Origin: Pacificimonas pallii | Lineage (GTDB): Bacteria > Pseudomonadota > Alphaproteobacteria > Sphingomonadales > Sphingomonadaceae | NCBI RefSeq assembly: GCF_019204005.1 | Contig: NZ_JAGSPA010000003.1 | Location: 620,001-684,000 of the forward strand | Length of the DNA stretch: 64,000 nucleotides | Direction of reading: 5' to 3' | Shown here: in pieces, positions 33,742 through 41,895 of the stretch | How positions within the stretch are numbered: the stretch's first letter is position 1 | Layout of the letters: every line of letters begins with the position of its first letter | Position numbers and translations under genes: made by a program | The notes under the pieces: model-generated | Seen by the model: only the letters and a program-made list of their open reading frames with translations | Told to the model about the DNA's origin: nothing | Database searches by the model: none

Positions 33742-35277
33742 GTGGCGGTGCGCGACGATTCACAGCTGAAATGGTCGCGCGGCTGGTCACTGACCACGCG
33801 TATCATGGCCGTGAACCTGTTTGCCGTGCTGATGCTGGCAGGCGGCGTGCTGTATCTGGACGGATTTCGCGAGCGCCTGCTGGAGCAGCGGGAGACGGAG
33901 GTCCGCGTTTCCGCGGCGCTGCTGGCGGCCTCGGTAAGCGACGCCGACGGCGATGCGCTGGCGAGGCAGCTGGCCGCCGCGGCGCGAATCGCAAGTTTCA
34001 GGGTCAGGGTCTACGGCCCGGACGGTCGGCTGCAGGTGGACAATTGGGATCTGGCGGGGCCCACCTACACGCTGATCGATCCCGAAACGCAGCCGCTGCG
34101 CAAGGACGTCGCCAGGCTGCTGGACCGGAGCATCGAGGCGCTGGCCGGGGCGCGCAGGCTTGACGACATGAACCTGGACGCGCCGGATGTCGCGTCCTCC
34201 CATGCGGTGATCGCGATGGCCCGGGCCGAGGGCCGGCCGGCGGCAACGCTGTTATACGCGCCGGATCGTACGCCGGTTGCCTTCGCGGCGGCGGCGCTAC
34301 CCGAAGGACGCACGCTGATGCTGTCAGCGAATGCGCGCGACATCACGCGCATCGTGCGGTCGGAACGTGCGGCGATGTTCCTGATCTTTCTGGGCGTGGT
34401 GGCCCTGTCGATGCTGCTGTCGAGTTTTCTGGCCCGGACCATCGTACGGCCGCTGCGACGGCTGGCGATTGCCGCGCAGCGCGTGCGGCTGGGACGGTCG
34501 CGCGAAGTCACGGTCCCCCGCTTTCAGCTGCGCCGCGACGAGATCGGCGAACTTTCCCGCAGCCTTAGCGATATGACCGGTGCGCTGAGGTCGCGGATCG
34601 ATGCGACCGAGGCCTTTGCGGCGGACGTGGCGCATGAACTGAAAAATCCGCTCGCGTCGCTGAGAAGCGCGATCGAAGGGCTGGAACGGGTGGAGGACCC
34701 GGACCTGCGGGCGCAGCTGCTGAAGATCGTGAAGGCCGATATCGACCGCCTGGACAGGCTGATCAGCGACATTTCGGACGCGTCCCGGCTGGACGCGGAA
34801 CTGAGCCGCGCGCGGTTCGAACGGGTCGATCTGGGCGCGATGCTGGAGGCGGTGGTGACGCTGTATGAAGAGCGCGGCCTGCCCCGGAATATCGAACTGG
34901 CGCTTGCCCGGCCGGGACAGGGGACCACCTGTATCCTTGCCGATGAGCGACGCCTGGCCCAGGTCGTTCGCAACCTGATCGACAATGCGATCAGCTTCTC
35001 TCCCGATGGCGGCATCGTGCAGGTCGGCGCGGCGCGCGGCGGCGGCGATGTGATATTCTATGTGGAGGATGCCGGCCCCGGCATCCCGCCCGGCACGGAA
35101 GAGAAGATCTTCAAACGCTTTTATTCCGAGCGGCCGCAGAGCGAGGATTTCGGGCGGCACAGCGGCCTCGGCCTCGCCATATCCCGCGCCATCGTCGAGG
35201 CGCATGACGGCACCATCGCAGCCCACACCCGCGCCGAGGGCGGCGCGCGGTTCGTGGCGACGTTGCCCGCCGCATGA
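33742..35277 (+). CDS. chvG: Sensor histidine kinase ChvG
   Basis: A 511-residue kinase with a GTG start. Two membrane helices (about 18-35 and 205-230) enclose a roughly 170-residue periplasmic sensor domain; HAMP follows (ARTIVRPLRRLAIAAQRVR), then the phospho-acceptor His near 298 (ADVAHELKNPLAS), N-box (NLIDNAISFS), G1 (VEDAGPGIP), F (KIFKRFYSERP) and G2 (HSGLGLAIS). This is full-length ChvG/ExoS architecture. In rhizobia the periplasmic inhibitor ExoR binds ChvG; no exoR is seen here. The stop overlaps the hprK start. Confidence 0.95.
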   Translation: MAVRDDSQLKWSRGWSLTTRIMAVNLFAVLMLAGGVLYLDGFRERLLEQRETEVRVSAALLAASVSDADGDALARQLAAAARIASFRVRVYGPDGRLQVDNWDLAGPTYTLIDPETQPLRKDVARLLDRSIEALAGARRLDDMNLDAPDVASSHAVIAMARAEGRPAATLLYAPDRTPVAFAAAALPEGRTLMLSANARDITRIVRSERAAMFLIFLGVVALSMLLSSFLARTIVRPLRRLAIAAQRVRLGRSREVTVPRFQLRRDEIGELSRSLSDMTGALRSRIDATEAFAADVAHELKNPLASLRSAIEGLERVEDPDLRAQLLKIVKADIDRLDRLISDISDASRLDAELSRARFERVDLGAMLEAVVTLYEERGLPRNIELALARPGQGTTCILADERRLAQVVRNLIDNAISFSPDGGIVQVGAARGGGDVIFYVEDAGPGIPPGTEEKIFKRFYSERPQSEDFGRHSGLGLAISRAIVEAHDGTIAAHTRAEGGARFVATLPAA

Positions 35278-35699
35278 CCAGCGAACGCATCCACGCGACG
35301 ATGGTCCGGCTGGGGCATGCGGGCGTCCTTCTGACAGGAGACAGCGGCGCGGGGAAATCCGACCTCGCCATCCGGCTGATCGACCGGGGGGGGATGCTGG
35401 TCGCCGACGACCAGGTCATATTGGCGGCGGTGGGCGGCGTGCTTTACGGTGATGCGGTTCCCGGCTTTGCCGGCAGGATCGAAGCGCGCGGCCTGGGAAT
35501 CCTGGACGTCCCCGCGGCAGGGCGCACCCGCGTCACGCATCATTTCGCGCTGTCGAACGATCCCGCCCGCATGCCGGTTGAGGAGGAACGCCATTTTTGC
35601 GGCGTGGCGCTGCCGTCGCGTCAGATCGACGCCAGAGCGGCATCTGCGCCCATATTGGTCGGTATGGGTATCGGCATGCCGCCGAATGCTGTACTTTAA
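35274..35699 (+). CDS. hprK: HPr kinase/phosphorylase, short alphaproteobacterial form
   Basis: 141 residues, consisting only of the catalytic domain: P-loop GDSGAGKSD at 22-30, LIDRGGMLVADDQ, and the K3/signature region ARGLGILDV. It lacks the N-terminal domain of Firmicutes HprK, which is normal for alphaproteobacteria. It phosphorylates HPr on its regulatory serine using ATP and reverses this. It overlaps chvG by 4 bp and is followed by rapZ after 6 bp. Confidence 0.94.
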   Translation: MTSERIHATMVRLGHAGVLLTGDSGAGKSDLAIRLIDRGGMLVADDQVILAAVGGVLYGDAVPGFAGRIEARGLGILDVPAAGRTRVTHHFALSNDPARMPVEEERHFCGVALPSRQIDARAASAPILVGMGIGMPPNAVL

Positions 35700-35705
35700 C
35701 GCCAC

Positions 35706-36671
35706 ATGGCCGACTCGCCCGCCTCTTCCCCGACAGAGACCGGCAGCGCATCGGGGGCCAAACGGCGCCCGCCGCTGCTGATCGTCACCGGCATGTCGGG
35801 TGCCGGGAAATCGACGGCGCTGCGCGCGCTCGAGGACCGCGGATATGAAGTGGTCGACAATCTGCCGCTGTCACTGCTGAACCGCCTGTTGAAGCTGGAT
35901 ACGGGCGAGGAATTGCAGGATCGCCCGGTCGCGGTGGGCATCGATGCCCGCACGCGCGCATTTGCGCCCAATAAGGTCGTCACCCGCATCAAGGAACTGC
36001 GCGAAGCGGGAAATGATGCGCGCGTGCTGTTCCTGGACTGCGCCGGCGGTGAGCTGGTACGGCGCTTTTCAGAGACCCGCCGCCGTCATCCCCTGGCGCA
36101 GGACCGGCCCGCCACGGACGGCATCGCACGCGAGCGCGAATCGCTCGCCCCGCTGCGGCGCTGGGCGGACATCGTCATCGATACCACCGAATATAGCGTT
36201 CACGACCTCAGGCGCTCGATCCGGCAGAAGTTCGGCGGTGCCCCCAATGCGGGCCTGACACTGACGCTGATGTCGTTCGGCTTTGCGAGGGGCGTGCCGA
36301 GAGACGCGGACATGATGTTCGACATGCGGTTCCTGGCCAATCCGCACTGGGTGGAGACTTTGCGGCCCCTGACCGGACTGGATCCCGAAATCGGCGAATA
36401 TGTCGCCAAAGACCCGTCTTTCGATGACGCCTATGAGCGGATCTCGGGTCTCGTTCAGTCGCTGATCCCGGCCTATTCGCGTGAAGGAAAGGCCTATCTT
36501 ACCATCGCGATTGGCTGTACAGGCGGTCGCCATCGATCCGTTTTCGTGACGGAGCGCCTTGCGGCGGACCTGCGTGCATCCGGCATTCAGCCCAACGTGG
36601 TCCACCGCGATGTGTTCGGACATAGTGAAGGTGCCGAGGCGGAAGCTGGCGGCGCGGGGGTAACAGCGTAG
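35706..36671 (+). CDS. rapZ: RapZ-family nucleotide-binding protein (RNase adapter type)
   Basis: A 321-residue protein: a 20-residue low-complexity lead, Walker A GMSGAGKST near residue 30, DRGYEVVDNLPLSLL, the Walker B-like VLFLDC, and the C-terminal RapZ domain with SFGFARGVP, DMRFLANPHW and CTGGRHRSV. In E. coli RapZ controls glmZ sRNA decay and binds glucosamine-6-phosphate. In alphaproteobacteria the gene regularly sits between hprK and EIIA, as here, suggesting a link to the phosphotransfer chain; the RNA role is unproven in this group. Confidence 0.94.
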   Translation: MADSPASSPTETGSASGAKRRPPLLIVTGMSGAGKSTALRALEDRGYEVVDNLPLSLLNRLLKLDTGEELQDRPVAVGIDARTRAFAPNKVVTRIKELREAGNDARVLFLDCAGGELVRRFSETRRRHPLAQDRPATDGIARERESLAPLRRWADIVIDTTEYSVHDLRRSIRQKFGGAPNAGLTLTLMSFGFARGVPRDADMMFDMRFLANPHWVETLRPLTGLDPEIGEYVAKDPSFDDAYERISGLVQSLIPAYSREGKAYLTIAIGCTGGRHRSVFVTERLAADLRASGIQPNVVHRDVFGHSEGAEAEAGGAGVTA

Positions 36672-36676
36672 ATCTC

Positions 36677-37090
36677 ATGCTTGGTATGGTTTTGGTTACA
36701 CATGGCGGGCTCGCGCGCGAGTTCATTTCGGCCATGGAGCACGTCGTGGGAAAGCAGCAGCAGATCGCCGCGATCTGCATCGAAGCGCATGACGACATGG
36801 AAACACGGCGGCGGGATATCGCCGACGCGATCGTGGAGACGGACTCCGGTTCCGGTGTCATCGTCCTGACCGATATGTTCGGCGGCACACCGTCGAACCT
36901 GGCCATCTCGCTGATGGGCGCGGGCAAATCGAACGCGGTCGAAGTCATCGCGGGCATCAACCTGCCGATGCTGATCCGGCTGGCCAGCGTGCGCGGCGAA
37001 ATGAGCGCGCATGACGCCATCGAAGCCGCGCAGGAAGCGGGGCGCAAATATATTTCCGTGGCGTCGAAGATACTTGGCGAAGTCGCCTGA
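36677..37090 (+). CDS. PTS EIIA component, mannose family (regulatory)
   Basis: 137 residues with the EIIA-Man core: MLGMVLVTHGG with phospho-acceptor His9, TDMFGGTPSNLA and AGINLPMLIRL. No sugar-transport EIIB/EIIC genes are near, so it is probably the output of a regulatory phosphotransfer chain (PTS-Ntr-like) that senses phosphoenolpyruvate or nitrogen status. The gene starts 5 bp after rapZ and is followed by HPr. Confidence 0.92.
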   Translation: MLGMVLVTHGGLAREFISAMEHVVGKQQQIAAICIEAHDDMETRRRDIADAIVETDSGSGVIVLTDMFGGTPSNLAISLMGAGKSNAVEVIAGINLPMLIRLASVRGEMSAHDAIEAAQEAGRKYISVASKILGEVA

Positions 37091-37125
37091 CCGGCCGCGA
37101 GGATAGTGGCGGCATCTGCAGGCCC

Positions 37126-37377
37126 GTGACGATCCGCAACCGCCGCGGGCTGCACGCCCGTGCCAGTGCGAAATTCGTTACGCTGGCAACGGATTTCGAA
37201 GCGGACATCATCGTCGACAAGGATGGCACGACCGCGCCGGGTCGCAGCATCATGAGCCTGATGATGCTGGCCGCCGGCCCGGGCGACACGGTGATCGTGC
37301 GCGGTCACGGCAGCGATGCGGAGGCCGCCGTCGATGCGCTGGTCGATTTGATCGAAGCCAAGTTCGGCGAAGAATAG
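37126..37377 (+). CDS. ptsH: Phosphocarrier protein HPr
   Basis: 83 residues with the active-site His at position 10 (GLHARAS) and the HprK target Ser at position 41 (GRSIMSLMML). Both are exactly five positions earlier than in standard HPr (15 and 46), so the GTG start at 37126 gives a slightly short N-terminus. No ATG, GTG or TTG exists just upstream in frame, so either the short form is real or a rare start is used. Receives phosphate from an EI encoded elsewhere and passes it to the EIIA upstream. Confidence 0.93.
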   Translation: MTIRNRRGLHARASAKFVTLATDFEADIIVDKDGTTAPGRSIMSLMMLAAGPGDTVIVRGHGSDAEAAVDALVDLIEAKFGEE

Positions 37378-37393
37378 GCGGCCGCCGCGCGCC

Positions 37394-38197
37394 ATGCCCC
37401 GCCAGATTACCAGCTTTTCCAACGTGACGGTCAAGCGCGTCCGCGCGCTGGCGCAGAAAAAACATCGGGCCGCAGAGGGCCTGTTCATGGCCGAGGGACT
37501 GCGCATCTGCGCCGAGGCGCTGGACGCAGGCCATGCGCCGCGCATCCTGATCTTTGCCGAAGGCGACCGGCATGAGCTGACGGCGCGGCTGATCGCGGCG
37601 ACGGAAGACGCGGGCGGGGAGGCTCTGGAAGTCCACCGCGACATCCTTGCGAAAATTACCGGCAAGGATAATCCGCAGGGCGTTGTCGGTGTCTTCGCGC
37701 TGCTGGATACCGCGCTGGCACGGCTCGACCGCGGCGCGGCGGACATCTGGATCGTCTGTCAGGCGCTGAAGGATCCCGGCAATCTGGGCACGATCTTGCG
37801 TACGGCGGATGCCGTGGGCGCGGGCGGCGTGATCCTGCTGGACCATAGCTGCGACCCGTTCAGCGTGGAGGCGGTGCGCGCGTCGATGGGCGCCTTGTTC
37901 ACCGTGCCGGTCGCGCAGGCGCAGGGCGCGGCATTTTTCGAGTGGCTGCGCGCGGGCCCCGCCATGCTGGTCGGCACGAGCCTGAAGGCGAGCGCCGACT
38001 ACCAGGCGATGTCATATGATGCGCCGACCTTCATCTTCATGGGCAATGAGCAGTCCGGCCTGCCGGATGATTATGAGGCCGCATGCGACGCGCTGGTGAA
38101 GATGCCGATGCTGGGCAAGGCGGATTCGCTGAACGTGGCGGTCAGCTGCGCGGTCATGGCCTATGAAGTGCTGAACCAGCAGCGGCGGCGCGGGTGA
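37394..38197 (+). CDS. TrmH/SpoU-family RNA 2'-O-methyltransferase
   Basis: A 267-residue protein with an N-terminal substrate-binding domain (KKHRAAEGLFMAEGLR) and a trefoil-knot SPOUT domain: motif 1 LKDPGNLGTILRTADA, motif 2 FIFMGNEQSGLP and motif 3 LGKADSLNVAVSCAVMAYE. It should methylate a ribose in rRNA or tRNA with S-adenosylmethionine; the target base cannot be assigned. It lies 16 bp after HPr and overlaps the next gene by 4 bp. Confidence 0.92.
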   Translation: MPRQITSFSNVTVKRVRALAQKKHRAAEGLFMAEGLRICAEALDAGHAPRILIFAEGDRHELTARLIAATEDAGGEALEVHRDILAKITGKDNPQGVVGVFALLDTALARLDRGAADIWIVCQALKDPGNLGTILRTADAVGAGGVILLDHSCDPFSVEAVRASMGALFTVPVAQAQGAAFFEWLRAGPAMLVGTSLKASADYQAMSYDAPTFIFMGNEQSGLPDDYEAACDALVKMPMLGKADSLNVAVSCAVMAYEVLNQQRRRG

Positions 38198-38415
38198 GCG
38201 ATACCGAAGAGGACGCCGGTGAGAATGTCCTTCAGGTGACGGGGCGGCTGGTGCGCGAGGAGGGGCAGTTCATGCTGGCCTGTCATGACGGCCGGAAACT
38301 GCGGCTGGTGCTGCGCCGGACGCCGGTCGACCTCGTTGAAAAAGCGGTGACGGTCACCGGTGTGATGACCGGCGATGTGCTGGATGCCGATGGGGCGGCG
38401 CCGCTGGTTGGCTGA
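38194..38415 (+). CDS. Small conserved-looking protein of unknown function
   Basis: A 73-residue acidic protein with a GTG start overlapping the methyltransferase stop (GTGA). The sequence alternates beta strands (LQVTGRLVREEGQFMLAC; LRLVLRRTPVDLVEKAV; TVTGVMTGDVL), suggesting a small OB- or barrel-like fold. No known family recognised. Translational coupling makes a real gene likely. Confidence 0.7.
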   Translation: MSDTEEDAGENVLQVTGRLVREEGQFMLACHDGRKLRLVLRRTPVDLVEKAVTVTGVMTGDVLDADGAAPLVG

Positions 38416-38451
38416 GACGGGGTGCTGACGCCTTGTACAGGAAATGGTTCA

Positions 38452-38479
38452 CGTCACCCCGGCTGTCACCGGGGTGACG
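38452..38479. terminator. Perfect hairpin between convergent genes
   Basis: CGTCACCCCGG, a 6-base loop CTGTCA, and CCGGGGTGACG form a perfect 11-bp stem between the ends of the small gene (38415) and rmuC (38544). It has no T-run on either side, so it is not a classic intrinsic terminator; it may protect or help end both transcripts, or be one of the dispersed palindromes. Confidence 0.45.
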
Positions 38480-38484
38480 CTATT

Positions 38485-38513
38485 CGGATTGTGCGTCCTT
38501 CGACCGCGCTCAG
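38485..38513. repeat. Dispersed imperfect palindrome (copy of the one near 30081)
   Basis: GTCCTTCGACCGCGCTCAGC followed by ATGAC matches the copy at 30081-30105 (GTCCTTCGACTGCGTTCAGG followed by ATGAC) with three changes in the first 20 bases. Such elements are common between genes in sphingomonads and other Proteobacteria; function unknown. Confidence 0.6.
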
Positions 38514-38543
38514 CATGACTGGCTCTGGTGAAATACTTTATGT

Positions 38544-39980
38544 CTAATCCGCCTTGGCTTCGCCCGCATCCAGCTTGGTCAGCGGGCGCGTTTCCACGGT
38601 GGCGGACGGCAGGGCCTCGACAGTCTTCCTGGGCGCGTCGATGGCTTTTTCGCGCAGGCGGTGCGCGGATGTCATGACCTGCGATTCCAGGCTGCCGACC
38701 AGCTTGTTATAGGCGCCCGAAGCGAGGTCAAGGTTCCGGCCCACACGGCTGACATGTTCACCCATGGTGGCGAGCCGGTCATAAAGTTCCTTGCCCAGCG
38801 CGGCGATTTCGCGGGCATCCGCGGCGGCGTTTTCCTGCTGCCAGACCATGGCGACGGTTTTGGCGATGGCGATCAGGTTGGTCGGACTGGCGAGCAGCAC
38901 TTTTCGCTCAAATGCGGTTTCGAACAGATCCTGATCGGTTTCGAGCGCAGCGGCGAGGAAGTTTTCGCCCGGCACGAACATGATGACGAAATCCAGCGTC
39001 TCGTCGAACTGCTGCGTATAGCTTTTGCGCCCCAGCGTATCGACATGCGCTTTCATGGCCTTGGCGTGGGCGAGGAGGTGAATCTGCCGCTCCTCATCGG
39101 TCTCCGCCGAGGCCGCATCCTGATAGGCATTGAGCGAGACTTTCGCGTCAATGACCAGCACGCGGTTGTTCGGCAGGTTGATGACCGCGTCGGGGCGGAT
39201 ATTGGGGCCGTCATCGGTGCCGACATGCACCTCCTCGGCGAAGTCGCAATGCTTCGACAGGCCCGCCATTTCGAGGACGCGGCGCAGCTGGTGCTCGCCC
39301 CAGCGGCCGCGCGCCTTGGGCGCATTGCGCAGCGCGCCGACGATGCGTTGCGCCTCCTGACTGACGCGCTCCTGCCCCAATTTGACATCGGCAATGGCGT
39401 TGGTGATCGCGCCGTAGGCACCGGCGCGCTTCTCCTCGATTTCCTTCAGCTGCGTCTCGTATTTGGTCAGCGTCTCGCGCATCGGCGAAATCAGCTTGTC
39501 AAGCGCCTCGCGGTTCTTGCCGCTGTCATTGGCGACGGTTTCCCGGTGCAGCTTCAGCGTTTCATCGGCACGCTTCAGAAAAGCCTCGGTGGTCTTGCCG
39601 AGTGCGGCATCCGCCAGGACCTGGAAGCGCTTGTCGAGATCGGCCTCACGCTCGCGAAACGCCTCTTCACGCTGATCATGTGCGGCCTTCAGGCGTTCAA
39701 AGGCGACCTCCACCCCGCGCAGGCGTTCGATTTCGGGGGCCTGCTCCTCCAGCCGCGATTTCAGACCGGCGGCGTTCTGCTCCGCAAGCGCCCTGTCCGA
39801 CCGCGCAAGATGCATTTCACCGTCCAGCTGTTCCCGCGCCGCGCGGGCTTCGTCGCGTTCTTCCGTCGCGGTCGCAAGCTGCGCCCTGAGCGCCGTCGCC
39901 GCCCGCGCCCAGATCAGCCAGCCGAGCGTCAGCCCGAGAACGAGCGCGACCAGAGCGGCTATGATGAATTCTGTGGGCAT
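38544..39980 (-). CDS. rmuC: DNA recombination protein RmuC
   Basis: A 478-residue protein: an N-terminal membrane anchor (FIIAALVALVLGLTLGWLIW), a long coiled coil over about residues 25-200, and the RmuC nuclease-like domain with KARGRWGEHQLRRVLE, LPNNRVLVIDAKVSLNAY and FVIMFVPGENFL. E. coli RmuC limits DNA inversions at short inverted repeats. It stands alone, facing left between repeat-bearing gaps. Confidence 0.93.
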   Translation of the reverse strand: MPTEFIIAALVALVLGLTLGWLIWARAATALRAQLATATEERDEARAAREQLDGEMHLARSDRALAEQNAAGLKSRLEEQAPEIERLRGVEVAFERLKAAHDQREEAFREREADLDKRFQVLADAALGKTTEAFLKRADETLKLHRETVANDSGKNREALDKLISPMRETLTKYETQLKEIEEKRAGAYGAITNAIADVKLGQERVSQEAQRIVGALRNAPKARGRWGEHQLRRVLEMAGLSKHCDFAEEVHVGTDDGPNIRPDAVINLPNNRVLVIDAKVSLNAYQDAASAETDEERQIHLLAHAKAMKAHVDTLGRKSYTQQFDETLDFVIMFVPGENFLAAALETDQDLFETAFERKVLLASPTNLIAIAKTVAMVWQQENAAADAREIAALGKELYDRLATMGEHVSRVGRNLDLASGAYNKLVGSLESQVMTSAHRLREKAIDAPRKTVEALPSATVETRPLTKLDAGEAKAD

Positions 39981-40017
39981 TGGATGGAGTTCAACCCTTT
40001 TCGAAATTCATGGAAAC

Positions 40018-40108
40018 CGTCATTCCGGCGGAGGCCGGGGTCCGCCTCTCGAATGCGCTTTCCGGCTCACGCATAGGAGATGGATTCCGGCCTTCGCCGG
40101 GATGACAT
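40018..40108. repeat. Pair of inverted dispersed repeats
   Basis: GTCATTCCGGCGGAGGCCGG (from 40019) and, in opposite orientation, GATTCCGGCCTTCGCCGGGA (from 40083) followed by TGAC. Each is itself an imperfect palindrome and together they can form a larger stem. This sequence type is common in alphaproteobacterial intergenic DNA. It fills most of the gap between rmuC and the amidohydrolase gene. Confidence 0.65.
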
Positions 40109-40153
40109 AAGATGATACCGCGAGAACATACATAGAACAAGTGCAATGCGCGA

Positions 40154-41818
40154 TCAGATCCCATTCCCGTCCGTATCGCGTGCGAACACACGCTCGCCCG
40201 CCAGCCAGGTTTCCTCGACCGCGATCGACCAGATATCGCCCGCGTCGATCTGAAACGGATCGGCATCGAGGATGACGAAATCGGCCCATTTTCCGCCGGT
40301 CAGCGTGCCCACCCTCGTCTCTGCACCGGCGGCATAGGCCGCGCCGGTGGTGAACGCGCCGAATGCGGCCTGACGGCCAAGCGATTCTTCCGGGTACCAG
40401 CCTTCGGGGGGCTCGCCGTCACGGTCCTGCCGCGTGATGGCGGCGTGAAGGCCGTAGAGCGGTTCGGGGGGTTCGACTGGAAAGTCGCTGCCGGCGGCGA
40501 AACGCGCGCCCGATTGCATCAGCGTTTTCCACGCATAGCCGCCCCTGATCCGGTCCGGACCGACGCGGTTCTCCGCCATGGCCTTGTCACTGGTCGCGTG
40601 GGTTGGCTGCATGGACGCGATGATGCCGAGCTCGGCGAAGCGTGGCAGATCCTGGGCGGCGATGATCTGGGCATGTTCAATGCGATGACGACCGCCGGGC
40701 ACATAGGCCAGGATGTCGGCGAACGCATCGAGGGCTTCCCTGTTCGCCGCATCGCCAATGGCGTGAAAAGCAATGGCGAAGCCGCGCGACGCGGCGGAGA
40801 CGAACTGGTTGCGCAGCTCCGCACCGCTGACGAACAGCAGGCCGGTATTGCCGGGATCGTCGCTATAGGGTTCGATCATCGCCGCGCCGCGTGAGCCGAG
40901 CGCGCCGTCGCCGTAGAGCTTCACCCCGACCAGCGCGAGCCGGTCGCCATGCAGCCAGCCGCTGGGACCGGACGGGGCCATGTCGGCCAGTGCGTCCATG
41001 CCGCCGGCATAAGCGGCGATGCGCGCGGTGAGCCGTCCCTCTTCGCCGAAGCGCCGCATGACCGCCCATTCGGCGGGCGTGGTGCCCATATCGGCAACAC
41101 CGGTCAGACCGGTGGCCGCCATTTTCCGCAGCGCGGTCGTCAGCGCCGCCTCAAGCTGTGCGGTCGTCGGTGCCGGCATGACCGCGTGGACCAGCGCCGA
41201 CGCGGCATCAATGAGCGTGCCCGCCGGTTTCCCGTCAGCGCCGCGCTCAATCCGGCCGCCATCGGGATCGACCGTTGCCGCGGTGATGCCCGCAGCGCGG
41301 ATCGCGGCGCTGTTCACCCAGCTGGCATGGCCATCGACACGTTCCAGAATGACCGGGCGGTCGGAGACAATTTCGTCGAGCTGCGCCGCCGTCGGAAAGC
41401 CGTCCATGCCATAGGTGACCTGGTTCCAGCCGCGTCCCCGAATCCACGCCAGGTCGGGATTGGCGGCGGCATAGCCCGCCACCGCCGCAAGCGCTTCTTC
41501 CAGCGTTTTCGTACCCGACAGATCGAGCGTCATGAGCCCCTGGCCCAGCCCCATCACATGACCGTGCGCGTCGATCAGGCCGGGCAGCATGGTGCGGCCG
41601 CCGACATCGACAATCTCTCCGTTTGGCGGACGCGCGGGCGACGACATGGTCTGTTCCACCCGGCCATCGTCGCCGACGACGAGCGTGTCAAAGGTGATAA
41701 GACGCCCGACCTCGTCCAGCGTGTAGCCATTCGCATTGGTGAAAATGGTGCGCGCATCGGCCTGACCGGCGAACAGCGACAGCGCCGTCAGCAGGATAAG
41801 GTGGAGCCTGATCGTCAT
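40154..41818 (-). CDS. Exported amidohydrolase (YtcJ-like)
   Basis: 554 residues from the ATG at 41818, with a Sec signal peptide (LHLILLTALSLFAGQADA). The metal-dependent hydrolase fold is shown by MLPGLIDAHGHVMGLG (metal histidines), RGRGWNQ, a mid-domain with DGALGSRGAAM, IAFHAIGDAANREALD, RIEHAQI and the C-terminal FAAGSDFPVEPPEP. The YtcJ group hydrolyses amide or ester bonds of varied organic compounds; the substrate is not predictable. It ends 173 bp from rmuC and follows the ATP-grasp gene. Confidence 0.9.
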   Translation of the reverse strand: MTIRLHLILLTALSLFAGQADARTIFTNANGYTLDEVGRLITFDTLVVGDDGRVEQTMSSPARPPNGEIVDVGGRTMLPGLIDAHGHVMGLGQGLMTLDLSGTKTLEEALAAVAGYAAANPDLAWIRGRGWNQVTYGMDGFPTAAQLDEIVSDRPVILERVDGHASWVNSAAIRAAGITAATVDPDGGRIERGADGKPAGTLIDAASALVHAVMPAPTTAQLEAALTTALRKMAATGLTGVADMGTTPAEWAVMRRFGEEGRLTARIAAYAGGMDALADMAPSGPSGWLHGDRLALVGVKLYGDGALGSRGAAMIEPYSDDPGNTGLLFVSGAELRNQFVSAASRGFAIAFHAIGDAANREALDAFADILAYVPGGRHRIEHAQIIAAQDLPRFAELGIIASMQPTHATSDKAMAENRVGPDRIRGGYAWKTLMQSGARFAAGSDFPVEPPEPLYGLHAAITRQDRDGEPPEGWYPEESLGRQAAFGAFTTGAAYAAGAETRVGTLTGGKWADFVILDADPFQIDAGDIWSIAVEETWLAGERVFARDTDGNGI

Positions 41819-41895
41819 GGGGAAACCCTTTGAAAACAGTGTCTGGTGCGCCCTGTGCCACAATGCCGGCGGTCGTACAAAGACAAGAGCGGCCA

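Noticed and set aside
38452-38479. Considered as a classic intrinsic terminator
   Set aside because: The stem is perfect but no T-run follows on either strand, so only a tentative terminator or hairpin call is kept.
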